Shown one piece after another: positions 1 through 43,900 of a stretch of 64,000 bases of DNA. Under the pieces are notes generated by a model, which had not been told where the DNA came from, searched no databases, and saw only the letters and a list, made by a program, of their open reading frames with translations. A program made the position numbers and the translations under genes. Source of the stretch: Euglena gracilis (Eukaryota; Euglenida; Euglenophyceae; Euglenales). Each line of letters opens with the position of its first letter. Position 1 is the first letter of the stretch. Location: assembly GCA_039621445.1 (NCBI GenBank), contig CP154956.1, positions 27,286,667 through 27,350,666 on the forward strand, read 5' to 3'.

Positions 1-403
1 TTTGACATGCCAAGGGGGTTGGCCCACCAGGGGCGATCCCCCTCGGCGGAGAGCAAAGGTTCTCAAAGGAAAAACATTGGCTCTTATCCCCTTTCGATTG
101 ACAATCTATGAGGCATTCTGCTGATGCAAAACCAACATCTTGCTTACTGGGAGGTGCTTACTGCAAAAATACATTCCATAAACCTCAACGGGGAAAATGC
201 ATGGAAAAATGAATGATTTGAAGGTTGTATTGGAAAATTACAATTTTGGAGTTCGTTTGGAATTTAAATTAACACATTAACCCATTGATAACTCATCCAC
301 TAAACCCCTCTGCTATACCAATTTCTTTTATTCAGTCAAGCAAATCCATTTGAGCGACCCTCAGGTGAAATGCAAGCATTGGAGCCCTGAGCGAGGATGG
401 TAC
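1..403. other. Left edge, probably intron of the ABCC gene
   Basis: The last ABCC exon seen ends at 404 with a GT donor (ATAA|GTACCA), so this stretch should be intron. No further ABCC exon, repeat or RNA gene was recognised on either strand. Confidence 0.5.
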
Positions 404-32222
<31,819 letters not shown>

Positions 32223-32379
32223 TGTGGCTGTGGCGGAGGGAGGGTTGGGCGGCAGCTCCTACAAAATTTGGAGCGACTTCGTGATCTTGTGGAAGTGGCT
32301 GAAGCGACAGCTTTGGTTTGAGAGGGTGGCCGGGGGGGGGCAGGGCCAGACAATTCTCACCGTCCCAGGCTTCCACTCC

Positions 32380-32640
32380 AAAAACCAGTCAGTCACGACC
32401 CCCCCCCCCAGGAAAGTCGACCACTCTGGAATCGAAGGGAAAACTGACCACACACGTGAAAGAAATGGTCGAATTTTCCTGGCGCCTTCGGCAAATCACA
32501 AAAAATATCTTTTGCCGACTCTTCCTCCCAGGGGGAGGGGTTTGTGCCGAAAACCAGTCAATCACTCTGAAAAAAAAACTATTCAGCACCCGGGGGGGAG
32601 GGGGGCAGTGACTAAGTGATTGTATGGGCAGGACACAATT
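32380..32640. repeat. CAGTCA-word repeat block with AGTGACTAAGTGATTGTATGG end
   Basis: AAACCAGTCAGTCACG at the left, AAACCAGTCAATCACTCTGAA near the right, then a G run and CAGTGACTAAGTGATTGTATGG. The right end matches 10965-11050 almost exactly, including its G run. Confidence 0.6.
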
Positions 32641-32699
32641 TGATGATCTGCACCCCTATCCAACGCACATCAGTGGCTTGAAATGGAGCTGGGAAGCAC

Positions 32700-32975
32700 C
32701 CCCCCCCCCCCGCTATGCCCCAGCAGGCCGAGTTTGACCAACCCCGGGGGTCTCGGAATGCCCTGGAGTACTTTGGCAGGAAGGAAACTGCCCTCCCCCC
32801 CAGGGTCGGTGTCTGCCTGGCCGTGGGCCAAAAAAATGCCCCAAAACATGCTTTTCTGTTCTTCCGGCATCTTCGGTGCCGTAAGTGCCTTGCTGAGTGC
32901 TCAGGCGCTTTTTGACCATGTGCCCCCCCCCCCGGGTAGAATTTGGGTGCCTTGAAGTGCCTGCCAAGCCCCTGG
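32700..32975. repeat. GTGCCTTGGAGTGCC-word repeat, copy 2
   Basis: Relative of 2430-2690 (see its word order). Bounded by C runs at 32699-32711 and 32923-32932. Confidence 0.5.
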
Positions 32976-33244
32976 GGTGGAGCAGGCCTCGGCTTAAAAG
33001 TCAGCCTGCTCCCCAGCAACAGCTGCAGTTCGGGGGGGGGGGGTAGAAATGTGCAAATAGAAGAGAAAGGTTCTGCCAAACATATCCAGACGATCCGTCA
33101 CAGAAAGGCAGGAATGGAGGACAGATGCCCCCAAAAGAAACGCTTACGCGGGAGGCACAAATCCTCATGGACAATGTGTAATGTCTGTGTAATGTTATAT
33201 ATGTTATGTGTGTCACTTTCGCCTTTTGTGGGACATTCAAGAGG

Positions 33245-33617
33245 TACCGGGGGGGGGAATCTGACCGGGAACAATTGCCGACGGGAAAAATTCTGCTGGG
33301 AAAAATATTGGACGAATCCTTAAAATGCCGGGAAAAATCCCGAACGCTCGCTTAAACCAGGTGGGAAAAAATATTGGACAGCTGAAAAAAAACCAGAAAG
33401 GTTTTGTGCACAACACCGATTCCTGAGAGGAAGAAATATTCCTGCTGCAAATCGGATTTTTTTGGGGGTCATTCACTGGAGGAAATTGGACTTTCCTTAA
33501 ATCTGCCAGGAAAAATCCTGGACGGATCCTTAAAAAGGCGGGAAAAATCCTGGACAAAATTTTGTCCAGAATTTTTCCCACAACATTTTTTCCCGTACAA
33601 GTCCCCCCCCCCCGGTA
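33245..33617. mobile_element. TA-flanked inverted-repeat element, CCGGGGGG family, short copy
   Basis: TA at 33245-33246 and 33616-33617. Ends are CCGGGGGGGGAAT and its inverse CCCCCCCCGG. GGGAAAAAT..TGGACG words are reiterated. It is the short form of the element at 41661-42338, with which it shares nearly all of its length. Confidence 0.75.
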
Positions 33618-33638
33618 TTGACTTTTTTTCACCACACA

Positions 33639-34005
33639 TAAACCCCCCTCCAAATAAAGAGCCCCCTCCCAGGTGGTTTGGTTTTGCCACCCAAATATAA
33701 AGCCACCCCCCCCCCGACGTGGAGCCAGACGCTGGTGTCAGTCAGGAAAACGTAGAGAAAATTTGGGTGGATACAACATTTTTCACCAGAAATGCTCTGT
33801 TTTGGATAAGAATTGCACATTTCTGCAAAAAATCGGAGGTACACAGCGAGAATTTTGCATAAAAATGGTATTTGGCCACAATTGAAGGACGCCGAAGGTC
33901 ATATTGGCCACCCGAAAATATTTGATTTCCCCTCCAAATATAAAGCCCCGCCTTGAAATCCCATCCAAATATAAATCTGGGGGGGCTTTATATTTGGGGG
34001 GTTTA
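33639..34005. mobile_element. TA-flanked inverted-repeat element, AAATATAAAGCCCC family
   Basis: TA at 33639-33640 and 34004-34005. Ends are AACCCCCCTCCAAATAAAG and the inverse CTTTATATTTGGGGGGTT. AAATATAAAGCC words also occur internally on both strands. No coding sequence. Confidence 0.7.
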
Positions 34006-34272
34006 CCTCATCACGGCTGTGATATGGCGTGGACAGACCGCAGACCACGTGGCAGCGAAGGCAGCATGGCTCCGACATGGCAACACATCACGTGCCGGTC
34101 AGAGCGCATCGTGCGGCAGAGGCCACTGCCACCGGGGCACCCACCGAGCACGGGAGGCCTTCGGAAGGGAGGGAGGGAGGGGCCGACGAAGCCGATGTGT
34201 CGGGGGGGGGGAGGGGCACCGAAGCGCACTGCGGCCGGGCCGGCCGTAGCTGGGCTGGGCCGGGCGGGGCTG

Positions 34273-37142
34273 TCAGGGCTGGAGGGCGTCCGTGGCGGAC
34301 TGCACCCGCGGCAGGTGGGCGGCCCCGCTCTGCCGCAGGGCCACCACCTCCCCCACGATGAGGATGGACGGCGGCCGCAGGTGCTGCGCCGTTGCGGTCT
34401 GCACCGGACGGGAGGGGCAGTCAATGGCGGAATGCGGCGCAATGCGGTGAGGTACGGTGCGGTGAATGGTGTGCAGAGACCTTCGCCTCGAACTGATTTT
34501 TTTGGATTCATGGTTGATGCGACAAACGAACGTAAAACGTTTGTATATTTTGCATACTAAATAATAAATAACTTGTATGCTAAATAATTTCATGGTCTTC
34601 ACGATTTCATACAGATATGATCATCGTGATCATGTACTTCTCCAATGTGCTACATGTGGGGACAATCCCTCGATTCCCTTGAAAATTGTGTCTGAAAGAC
34701 CCCAGGGTAAGGGATCCTGAAGAGGGATCAGAATTAAAGCCGGTTGAAGGGGCATCCTCTGGTCTGGCACAGGCCAAACAATGGCTAAATGGCTATTATG
34801 TCCGATTGTCGACCTGAAAAATCAACCGAAACTGCGCCTTTAGGTTCTCTTGGGCATAATTTCATCCCCCCCCAAAAAAACTGCAAGCTTGTGGTGGTAA
34901 TAAAAAAAGGGAAAATTGGAACTTTTCAGGAGGGAAATTCAAATTTCCTAACCTCCCCGAAATCCCGCTAGGGGGTGGACAGGGGCACCTTGAACAGTGT
35001 GGCCACGGTGGCGACACAGATGCGCTGCCCCTCCAGCGTCCCCTCGGACACGATGGCGGCCGGCAGAGTGGGCGGCACGCCGTGGGACAGCAGCTTGGCG
35101 CACGTCTCCTCCAGCTGCCCCAGCGCCATATAGAACACCACCGTCTGGTGCGGCCGGGCAAGGTCACTGCAGGGAGAAGGGCAGGGGAGGTGGGGGTGGC
35201 TTCATTGTTGGGCCGGGGACAGGTTGGGGTGCTGGTGGGGTTCTTGCAGAGGAGGCACAAAGCACAAGAGGTAATAAAAAAGTAGAGCATAACAATAAAA
35301 TGGAAAATAAATTATAATAATACAAATAATAATAATAAGCATATGAAAACAACAACAACAACAACAACAACAATAAAAATATGAATGAAATGAAAAAAAT
35401 ATGGAAAAAAATGAACCAAGACAGGGTTCGGGGATGCATGAAACTGACCTCACAGAAAATATTTGGCAGAGCAAACCCGTCCTGGAGGCAACAGAGGAGC
35501 CCACCTCCAGTCCAGGTCTGCAGACTCGTCCTTCAGGTGGCCGGTCACGAACCGCACGGACTGGGCGTAGTGGCGGTGGGTCAGCGGGATGCCGGCGTAG
35601 CACGCGCACCCCGTTGCGGCGGTGATGCCTGGCACGACCTGGAACGGCACCGCCGCGTCCATCAGCGCCTCCATCTCCTCCCCGCCCCGCCCGAAGATGA
35701 AGGGGTCCCCGCCCTTCAGCCTGTGGGGCAAGCGAGGGGAACAGGGGCGGAGAACAGGAATGGTGGGGACTTGGCTGTCCTCGGCTCAGCTCGGTTGGCT
35801 CAGCGACACAAGAGCCCCTCAAGCCAAGCCTGCCATCGGTGGTTCAACGCGGCAGCTGCATGAGACACACACACAATCTGCACAAAAATGACAAGAAACA
35901 AAACTGATGGGGAACGAACCCATTTTCCCCAGCATTTCCCCCCGTCATTTTGCCTGGACTGCATGAGGAAGCACAGATTCTTAAAAACCTCGGAAAAAAA
36001 GGAGGAAACTCCACATCAGGTTCTCCTTGTAAACCCCCCTCCCAAATAACACCCCCCCGGTGTGTTATTTGGGCACCCGAACTGGGGCCCCAGGGGGGGG
36101 GTGTGTTATTTGGGGGGTGCGTTATTCTTACATGGAAAACCAAAGGAAAACAGGGGGGTGTGTTATTTGGGCGCTCAAAATCGGCCCCGAGGGGGGGGTG
36201 TTATTTGGGGGGGGGGTGTTATTTGGGAGGGGGGTTTAGCGCCCGCCCCCAGAGCTGGACGGGTGGGCCAAGACCGGCAGACTTTCTTGCCCTGCTTCGC
36301 ACGGTCCACCAGGATGGCGTTGATCTCCGCCTGCGTCTTCAGGTGGTTCCCTGGCAGCCCCAGGCTGGGGCCGCGACTGCCTTGCCCCGGCCACCGCACT
36401 TCGCCATCTTCCCTCTGGAGGCCACGCCCTTCCCCCCAGGGGGCAGAAACCATCTGGCGGGGTACCGCATACCTCCCCCCACCACGCCATCATTGACACC
36501 CCCGCTTCACGGGGTGCCCAACACATTCTGGGCCCCGCCCTGTCAGCCATCAACCCCCCCCCCCCCAACGTTGTGCAGAGCTCACAGGCGCAGCCTGGTT
36601 GCCTTGCCTACGTACACCAGCTCAGTGCCAGGCAGCGCTCGGTCGATGATGGCGGATGACACCAGCCGGTCGTACACGACGACGTCGGACTGCGGGGAAT
36701 CAAAATGGCATCCAGCGGGGGTGAAGAATCCCCCCCCCACAGAAACCTTTGCCCCTCTGTCTGATACCAACCCTTTGAAACAGGGATTCTGACATTTGCA
36801 TTTCGGTCAAATGTGCCACTTGAAATCAGATAAAAACACCCGATTTACCTTAGGCAGAGCTCCATCGATATCGATGGTAAATTGCAACGCTCTGCGCCTT
36901 CTGTGACACCCATTTTGGTTGCCAGTGCATCAGGGAATCAAAACACAAGAGAAATTCCTATATTGGGTTTAACTTCGTCAAACACGTCCCCAACGCACAC
37001 ATGTGTTGGGGTGTTGGCGCTGGGTGAAACCTTCTGTAACAGCCGCAGGGCCTTGAACGTCAGCAGGTCGGGGTCCCCTGGGCCGGCCCCCACCAGGTAG
37101 ACCTCCCCCACATTGCCCAGTGTCGGCCGGCGCTGCTGCAGC
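34273..37142 (-). CDS. Siroheme synthase exons 8-13: uroporphyrinogen-III C-methyltransferase domain
   Basis: The exons are 37031-37142, 36595-36689, 36275-36364, 35505-35720, 34989-35166 and 34273-34398, with splice phases that agree at every junction. Motifs in order are [18 protein letters not shown] (SAM-binding loop), [96 protein letters not shown] and [13 protein letters not shown]. All the conserved SUMT/CobA blocks are present, so methyltransferase activity is likely. The TGHLK...LDW segment resembles proteobacterial CysG more than plant UPM1. Confidence 0.95.
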
Positions 37143-40100
37143 CTGCGGAGGGGGGCACATGGTTGGCACATGGCACATGGTTTGGTGGAGGCTCCACAGC
37201 AAGAGACCCTCACAGAATGCCAACACGTCGGTCGTTGCCACCGGCAGGCCCCAGAGGCATACAGGCCGTCCATCAGGTTCGTCGCCAGCTCCCGCTGCCC
37301 CCGAAGCAGCAGTTCCCCAAGGTGGCCATTGAGGGCCTGCCGAGGAATGTGTGATATGCACGTCTCAAACTCATTCGGTGCCGTCGGGCACGTTATAAGC
37401 GAACATAGTGATCCCACTACACCCCCTGCACATGATACATATGCACGCAGATAAAACCCCAAAGAAACCCACCCACCCACCCACCCACCCGCCCACCCAC
37501 CCACCCACCCACACACGCACACATACACGCACAAACACATCACAGGGACCAACATTTCATCCGCCTTTGTGCAACGGGAAAATGCACGGCAGCATGGGGT
37601 GGGGACCTCCTGCCAGACAGCTTCTTGCTCTGAAACGAGGGGAAATGCGCGTCGGACTTCGTCGTCGTGCTCGATGGCAAACTAGAAAAAACACAATGCA
37701 GGGACAGAACAACACAAGGAAAGAGAACAAGCCGGCAACCAGGGGTTTTCTTGAGGACCCGGGGGGGGGGTCCATCCGGCTGGAAAAGGCGCTGGCTAGA
37801 CCTCCCCAGGACCCAAGTGGTGCCTAAAACCCACAGAAATGGCCAAATTTTGAGTTAGAATTTTCCAGCCAAAATTTTGGAGACAGAATCCCCAGAGGAC
37901 CTTCAAAAACGCCGGATTTGAATCCTTTTCCAAAATTTTCGGGCACCTTGCGCACATAATCTTCTGGCTCAGCCCGGCTGGGCTCCCCCAAGTGGGGGGT
38001 GCTGGCTGGAAAAAAGTCTTGGTTGGCTCCCCCCCCGGATAGGGTCTTCTCCGGAGTAAGAAAACCCCTGCTGGCAACTTGCCACATAAAGAGCAGGCAT
38101 GCCAGGCTAGGTGCTCCAGAGCCAACATGTGTGTGCATTTGGCACATGCCCGTATACTGGAAACTCTGTCTCCACTGGAAACACATCCCCATCCAGGGCT
38201 TTACACAAAAAACCGTGCCAGGGACCCAAAATCACATCCGTAATTTTACGTGATTTTGGGATTTCCCCGCAATTTTTACACGATTTTTTTTCAGAGGCCA
38301 AAAATCTGCTGGATTTGCAGCAGAACTGAGAAGCTTGTACTATTGCTGGAATTGTGTCATTTTCAGAACATATTACATCTCTGATGCGTGAAGCAGAAAA
38401 ATAACAGCAATGCATGTGGATTACTTCCGTGCTGATAATTCTCCAAAAAACATCATTTCCGGAGCATATAACCACACATTAAACTCAAAAATATTTGGCC
38501 AGATGCCTTAAAATACCTTCAAAAACCTTAAACAAACCTTTAAGAACATTCTGGCAAATTTTTCTCCAACCCAGCAAAAATGAAATTGCCAAATCAAAGC
38601 AAACAAAGCCAGCTCCAAGAAAAAATGGTTTCTGGCATCGCTGGAGCGCTGTCTATCCACCCAAACACAAAAAAAAATTGGGGGGTCGACTGCTTTTTAT
38701 TATTTTGGACCGTTCGATGCCCGGACGGCACCCTGGGAAAATAGAACCTTAAAAAATCTTAAAAACCCTTAAAAAAAGCTTAAACAACCTTAAAAAAACA
38801 CCTGAAAAACCAAGAAAATTTGATATTTTTGCCTTAAAAAATGCCTGCATACCACATTTTCCCTGTCTTGAGAGGCAAAGGAATTGCGATTGAGGCACAT
38901 TTAGCGTGTGAAAATCATTATTGTTGGTGTGGCTCGAGCAACCCAAACACACACAATGTGAGAATATGCGTGCCACGGTGAAAACAACGTCCCTCACCTT
39001 CTCTGCCACAAAAATAACTGGGGTTTTGCAATCCTTGACCCATAACTCAAGCAGCCAAACTGAATGACAAAAACAATCGGTGAGAACGAAAAGGTTTTGA
39101 CGTCCTCAATCAGAGAGGAAAAAATTTTGAGGGTGGAAATAATGTTTTGACAAACATTTCGCCACGTGATGCTGCGTGTCACGTCTTTGTGAAAACCCTG
39201 CCCCATCGGAAGCGGGCTGGACTTTGGGGGCAGACCTCCACCAGGGAGCCGAAGTGCCCCGGGATGCAGCCCTGCACCGCTCGGGCGACGTGTTGGGCGA
39301 CGGCCTGCGACGCCCCGGCGACCGTGACGGCGCACTGCACCGGCGACCGCCCTGGGGGCATGCGGATGAGGCCATGGGTGAGTGGCCGAAGAAAAGCAGG
39401 CGACTGAGAGGGGTGTGCATGCATACATGTACACGTGCAAACATAAATGTACATATGCAACATATGTGCATGCATATGTTGAACATACACCTGCATATAT
39501 GCACATGTGCCTATATGCGTGTGCACATATCTGCGCGCGTGCATGCGTGTGTGTGTTTGTATGTGTTCATACAAACACACATGTGTGTGCTATATGTAGA
39601 TGGAAATGGATACATATAACAAATTCGTGTACATGTCTGATGCATGTGTGGTTATGTCATATATTGTGTGCTTTGAACAAAACGTTTGATGCTGTCCAGG
39701 GGAAAAAAAGGGCAGCAACAGGCACACCCACCACTTCAGGCATGGCGAAAGTGCTCAGATGTGGTGCACCGTATACGTAGAGAGGCACGTGGCATGCCCG
39801 AGAAGCTTGGACAACCAAGGCCTGCTCCGCCTGCAGAAAAAGCCCGCCGATAAAGAAATTTTACCTGAAAACCCTCTTATTGAAAAAAAAATTGTTTTGC
39901 AAGGGACATCAATCCAAAACCACCTTTCTTAAAAGAATTTGGCTTTCCATTTTATCCCAGCTGAAAGAATGGACATGCGGGGCAAGACAGGCCTCAGAGC
40001 CATCCATCAAGAAAACGAGGGAGGTACGGGTGACGATGTCGTCGGTGTGGAACCCGCGCAGGGACACCCCGCAGCCTGAGCAACAGAGGGGTGGCGCGAG

Positions 40101-40923
40101 ACGGATGCAGGAGGAAAGGGGCAGCTACAACTCCCTTCGCTACAAAAGACACCATAATGTGCAGGGTCGAATGCCGGCCCGGTTTTGTTTGCCAAATCAA
40201 CTCCACCGCTGCATTAATTTTGCGCCAAAGAAAGTCAATTTGCATTAAATGGGTTAATTTTTCGGAAAATAAAGACTGTCGGGGCCCATTGACTGGGCCC
40301 ATTCCCCTCGACTGAGACGTCTCCGCCCTGCATCCTGGCGCGGAGATTGGTGACAAAAAGATGCCTGGGGAGGCGGTGAGGCGCGCCTGCAATGCAGCCG
40401 GGGCCAGGCCGCCGCTTCCATGGCCGGGGGGGGGTCCTCTTCTCCAGAGAACGAACGGACGGACGAACGGAGGACGAACGGACGGAGAAGTTGGGACGGG
40501 TTTGCAAAGCAGCTGGTTGGGGGTCGGGGGTTGCGAAATGGTATGGGGAGGATTTGGGTGAACAGAACACTTACTGTTGTGCCATTACATTTTCAGCGAA
40601 AACATTTGGGTAAACAACGCTGATTGGGACCTGACATCCAACTTTGGGACTGGGCTTCCCGGGGATGGGGCGCCCGCCTGAATTGGGGGACTGCCAACCG
40701 TCCGTTGCACACGGATGTGTTTCTGGCGTTGCCCACCGGGGGGTCATGGCCCTCCCCACTCTCCAGCCCAACACAGCGGCCTGGGGGGGACGGAGGGGCT
40801 GACGAGGTGGACGCCGGCCCCGCACTTCAGCAGCGACTCCGCGACGCGGTCCGCCATTGGCGTGGCCCCCACTATGAGGCAGCGCTGCCCCTCGAGGGAC
40901 AGCGCCACGGGGAACAGTGCCAT
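34273..40923 (-). CDS. CysG-like fused siroheme synthase (precorrin-2 dehydrogenase/ferrochelatase domain plus uroporphyrinogen-III C-methyltransferase), 13 exons
   Basis: This enzyme makes siroheme, the prosthetic group of sulfite and nitrite reductases, from uroporphyrinogen III. In bacterial CysG the C-terminal part methylates it twice with S-adenosylmethionine, and the N-terminal part oxidises precorrin-2 with NAD+ and inserts iron. The exon order follows CysG from end to end, about 485 residues against 457 for the bacterial enzyme. The start is the ATG at 40923: [19 protein letters not shown] aligns with the very start of CysG, and no organelle-targeting extension is visible. The stop is TGA at 34273-34275. 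Nine introns have matching phase, seven GT-AG and two GC-AG. The gene lies 2.05 kb downstream of the VPS39-to-ABCC run's middle gap, with the ABCC start codon below it and VPS39 above. The identification is strong for the C-terminal half; the N-terminal half is diverged. Confidence 0.9.
35347..35373. repeat. (AAC)n microsatellite
   Basis: Nine AAC units within an AAT/AAC-rich stretch in a siroheme synthase intron. Confidence 0.85.
36030..36238. mobile_element. TA-flanked inverted-repeat element, AAATAACACCCC family
   Basis: TA at 36030-36031 and 36237-36238. Ends are AACCCCCCTCCCAAATAACA and the inverse TGTTATTTGGGAGGGGGGTT. The GTGTTATTTGGG word occurs at least four more times inside. Located in a siroheme synthase intron. 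Confidence 0.75.
37250..40923 (-). CDS. Siroheme synthase exons 1-7: Met8/CysG-N-like domain
   Basis: The exons are 40781-40923, 40313-40364, 40001-40075, 39728-39830, 39236-39351, 37607-37681 and 37250-37336. They give [18 protein letters not shown] (Rossmann fold), [29 protein letters not shown] (equivalent to the segment carrying the catalytic Asp of CysG and Met8p), [30 protein letters not shown], the dimerisation-like helix [17 protein letters not shown], and [19 protein letters not shown]. The NAD-binding GGGxVAxRK motif of CysG is replaced by GATPMADRV. The intron after 40781 is a GC-AG intron. The borders of exons 40313-40364 and 40001-40075 remain approximate because the phases do not match. 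Confidence 0.75.
37467..37512. repeat. (CCCA)n microsatellite
   Basis: About eleven CCCA units followed by CACA-rich sequence in a siroheme synthase intron. Confidence 0.9.
37682..39235 (-). other. Siroheme synthase intron, AT-rich
   Basis: Mostly AT-rich with reiterated CCTTAAA words at 38505-38540 and 38750-38805. No element with definable ends and no exon was seen. Confidence 0.45.
39410..39600. repeat. Alternating purine-pyrimidine tract
   Basis: About 190 bp built of ATGCATAC, GTACACGTGC, CATATGTGCATGCATATG-type words, almost all alternating purine and pyrimidine. Such DNA can adopt the Z form. It lies in a siroheme synthase intron. Confidence 0.7.
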
Positions 40924-43900
40924 AGGGCGGAAGGGGGCGGGGGTCGCAGGCTGCGGGGTCGCCCGACTGGACAGGACAGGACAGGACGCCGGGGAAACAG
41001 GCGGAATCCACCCCCCCCCCCCGCATGGGTGCCCCGATGAAGCTTGAGGGGTGTGTGCCAGGCTTCTTATTACGCCCCACGGCCCAGCCTGGCACAGGAT
41101 CCCCCAGCTCGAGGGGGAGTCACAAAAATTTATCAAAAAACCTCAAACCCCCATCTTTCATCTTTTTGCGAGCTTGTCTCGAATAAAATTTTCAAACATT
41201 GGGCCAATATCAGAAAAAGACCCTCAAGAAATCCATTTTCTGACCTTTTTTTTTTGCTCAACACATACCCAGACCTGCTGACACTGAAGTCTGAACTCCC
41301 CTCCTCTGGAGCCAGGTGGGGTCTCCCAAGTTAAAAAAAACAAGACTGGTTCCTTGGACCACAGTTTCGTAACTTCAGAACTTGAACACTTGAGACTGAA
41401 ATATGACACCATCTTAAACTTGTGACCGAAGAGCTGGTTCATCCTGCAGCTGCGCCTCTCACGTCTTCATCACTTTCACTTCTGACCTTCATTTTGACGC
41501 TGCAATTGCCCCAAAACGTGCTGAGAGCTGCGGATTCCTTTTTTTTTTTAAGGCGTGCATGGCCAGACTATGCGATCAACGAAGTGTCTGAGTGAAACAC
41601 ATGCGGCAATTCAATCAAACCAAGATATTTGTCACCATGGACTATTTTTTTTTGTGGGTACCGGGGGGGAAAAAATCTGACCGGGAACAATTGCTGACGG
41701 GAAAAATTCTGCCGGGAAAAATATTGGACGAATCCTTAAAATGCCGGGAAAAATCCTGAACGCTCGCTTAAACCAGGTGGGAAAAAATATTGGACAGCTG
41801 AAAAAAACCGCAAAGGTTTTGCGCCCACCAGCAGTTGAACGAGAAAGCATGGGTGCACCTGGTGAACCAAACAGAAAATGTACATTCCGCTGCGCTGGGG
41901 TGATAAGACTGCCGTGTTGACAGACAAGAAGCGGTTTCTGGCACACAACTCATGCACACACTGTGGGCTACGCACGCTTCAAAGGGGTTTGGGGCGGTTG
42001 GGAAGGACAGCTTCCTGGCAGAATTGCTTTTTTTTCTGTCCCTTCGGTTTTGATTGCAAGCAGACATAAAAAACATGAAATTTACAAAATAATTTTGAAG
42101 AGCAGAGGCAGGAAGTACAACACCGATTCCTGAGAGGAACAAGAATTCCTGCTGCAAATCGGCGCGCAGCGGCGAAGATTTTTTTGGGGGTCATTCACTG
42201 GAGGAAATTGGACTTTCCTTAAATCTGCCGGGAAAAATCCTGGACGGATCCTTAAAAAGGCGGGAAAAATCCTGGACAAAATTTCGTCCAGAATTTTTCC
42301 CACAACATTTTTTCCCGTACAAGTTTTTTCCCCCCCGGTACTGCAACGTGTGCAGACTTGGGCGATTCTGTTCTGTCTGTGCCAACATGCTCGTGGCGAA
42401 CTAGAAATAGCTGGAATTTCAAATGATGAGGAAAAAAAATAAAATTTTCATTGGAACGTTGCACAGAAAAAAGCAATTAAAAAAGCTGTTGTTTGCCACA
42501 CCGTGCACCTGGGTGGCTGGGTGGAAAGCAAAGCACAACATCGGAGACCGCGAAATGATTGTGTAGGTGCACCCAGGCTTTTTTTTAAAGACCCCCCGGG
42601 GTTCCCCCACTCGGACCCCTTGGGAAAATATTAAATGAGCAGGGAGGAGGCCTGGACCCCTCATGGCCCCGCCCACCCTTCCCCAGGCCGAGGGCCCTCG
42701 GTCCGGGGGTACGTTTTTATCTGCTGACCTTTATGGGGGGGATGATGGGTTCCGGCGTGAAGCAGCGTACAATTTGGGAAATACCCTTAGATCCGATTTT
42801 GGGGGTCCCCCGCCCCCACCCCAGGGCGGGGAACGTTGGTTTTGTACAGGGGGAGGGGAGGGGGGTCCGACCACCCCTCCCTGGGGGGGGGGGGGGCAGA
42901 ACGGCAGACCGCCGCCGTTACAAGTGCACCCCCATTTTGATAGGATTTTTGAAGGATCTCAGCAAAAACCACACAGACAGGGCTTAAGGACGCCCTGGTC
43001 GGGCCCCACGCCCCTCGGGGGTCTTCTGAGCTAATATGAAGCTTGGGTTGTGTCCCAGAGCTCACCCCAAAAGCAGTGCTCTGCTCCGATCCCTGGTCCA
43101 ACGTACAACGTGTGGGGTTAGACCCCTCTCCCACAAGCGAGAGCGAGCTGGTCCCAAAGTGAGTGCTGGCTGCGGTGCAGACAAAGTGGTCATGGCGGAG
43201 GTGGGAGATGGGGTGGGTGGGAGCGGGGGAGGGGGTTGGTCGCCCTGGGGCAGCCGTTGCAGTTCAGGTTCGGCCGTGGCCACCGTGGCTGGGAAACGGG
43301 CGCCGCAGGCTGCCGTCTCCGCCCTCTGTGCCAGGCCAGCACGCTCCTCAGCTGGGCAGAAGCCGCTTCCCCTGCCGTGAAACAACAACAAGTCCTGGGC
43401 TTCCTAAGCACCCGCTGGGGAGAGGGGTGTTGGGCTGGACCATGGTGGGGGGGGGCACCGGCTGCCTGGCTGGACCCGGATGGTCCCCAAAGCAGGCAAA
43501 ATAGCCCAAATCCAGCCAGGGGGAGAAAAATTTTTCAGCCAAAATCTGGAGGAAAAAGCCCAGCAGTGGTGGGTGAATGTCTAGAGGATGTGCACGGATG
43601 GGTTGGGGAAATATCTCTTTTAGGCTCCTTTTGGACCCTGAAAATCATTCCTGAGTGCACAGCCGTATGTGGCTCGGGGTTTTTTTTTAAGATCGTGGGG
43701 GGAGAGGGGAGGGGGTTGGCACCCACCCCCCCCCCCCCTGGGCCCGCCGGGGGGCCCACCCAGGGGGGGGGTCCGGGGGGACCCAACCACTTTTGCCCGA
43801 AAATGGCCAAAATGCTAAAAATAGCACCCTTTTAAAAATTTTCGGCGCCTTTGGTACCAAAAAAAGATATACCCACCAGCCCCCCCCCCCCGGGGGGAGG

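Larger units (their letters stand above)
32223..34272. other. Spacer between siroheme synthase stop and ABCC start
   Basis: A gap of 2.05 kb holds a CAGTCA-word block (32380-32640), a GTGCC-word block (32700-32975) and two TA-flanked inverted-repeat elements (33247-33615 and 33641-34003). The ABCC promoter and the siroheme synthase 3' untranslated region must be here, but no TATA-type or polyadenylation signal could be picked out with confidence. Confidence 0.6.

Noticed and set aside
34273-40923. Bacterial contamination carrying cysG
   Set aside because: The coding sequence is broken by at least twelve introns with splice signals and flanked by eukaryotic genes in the same style.
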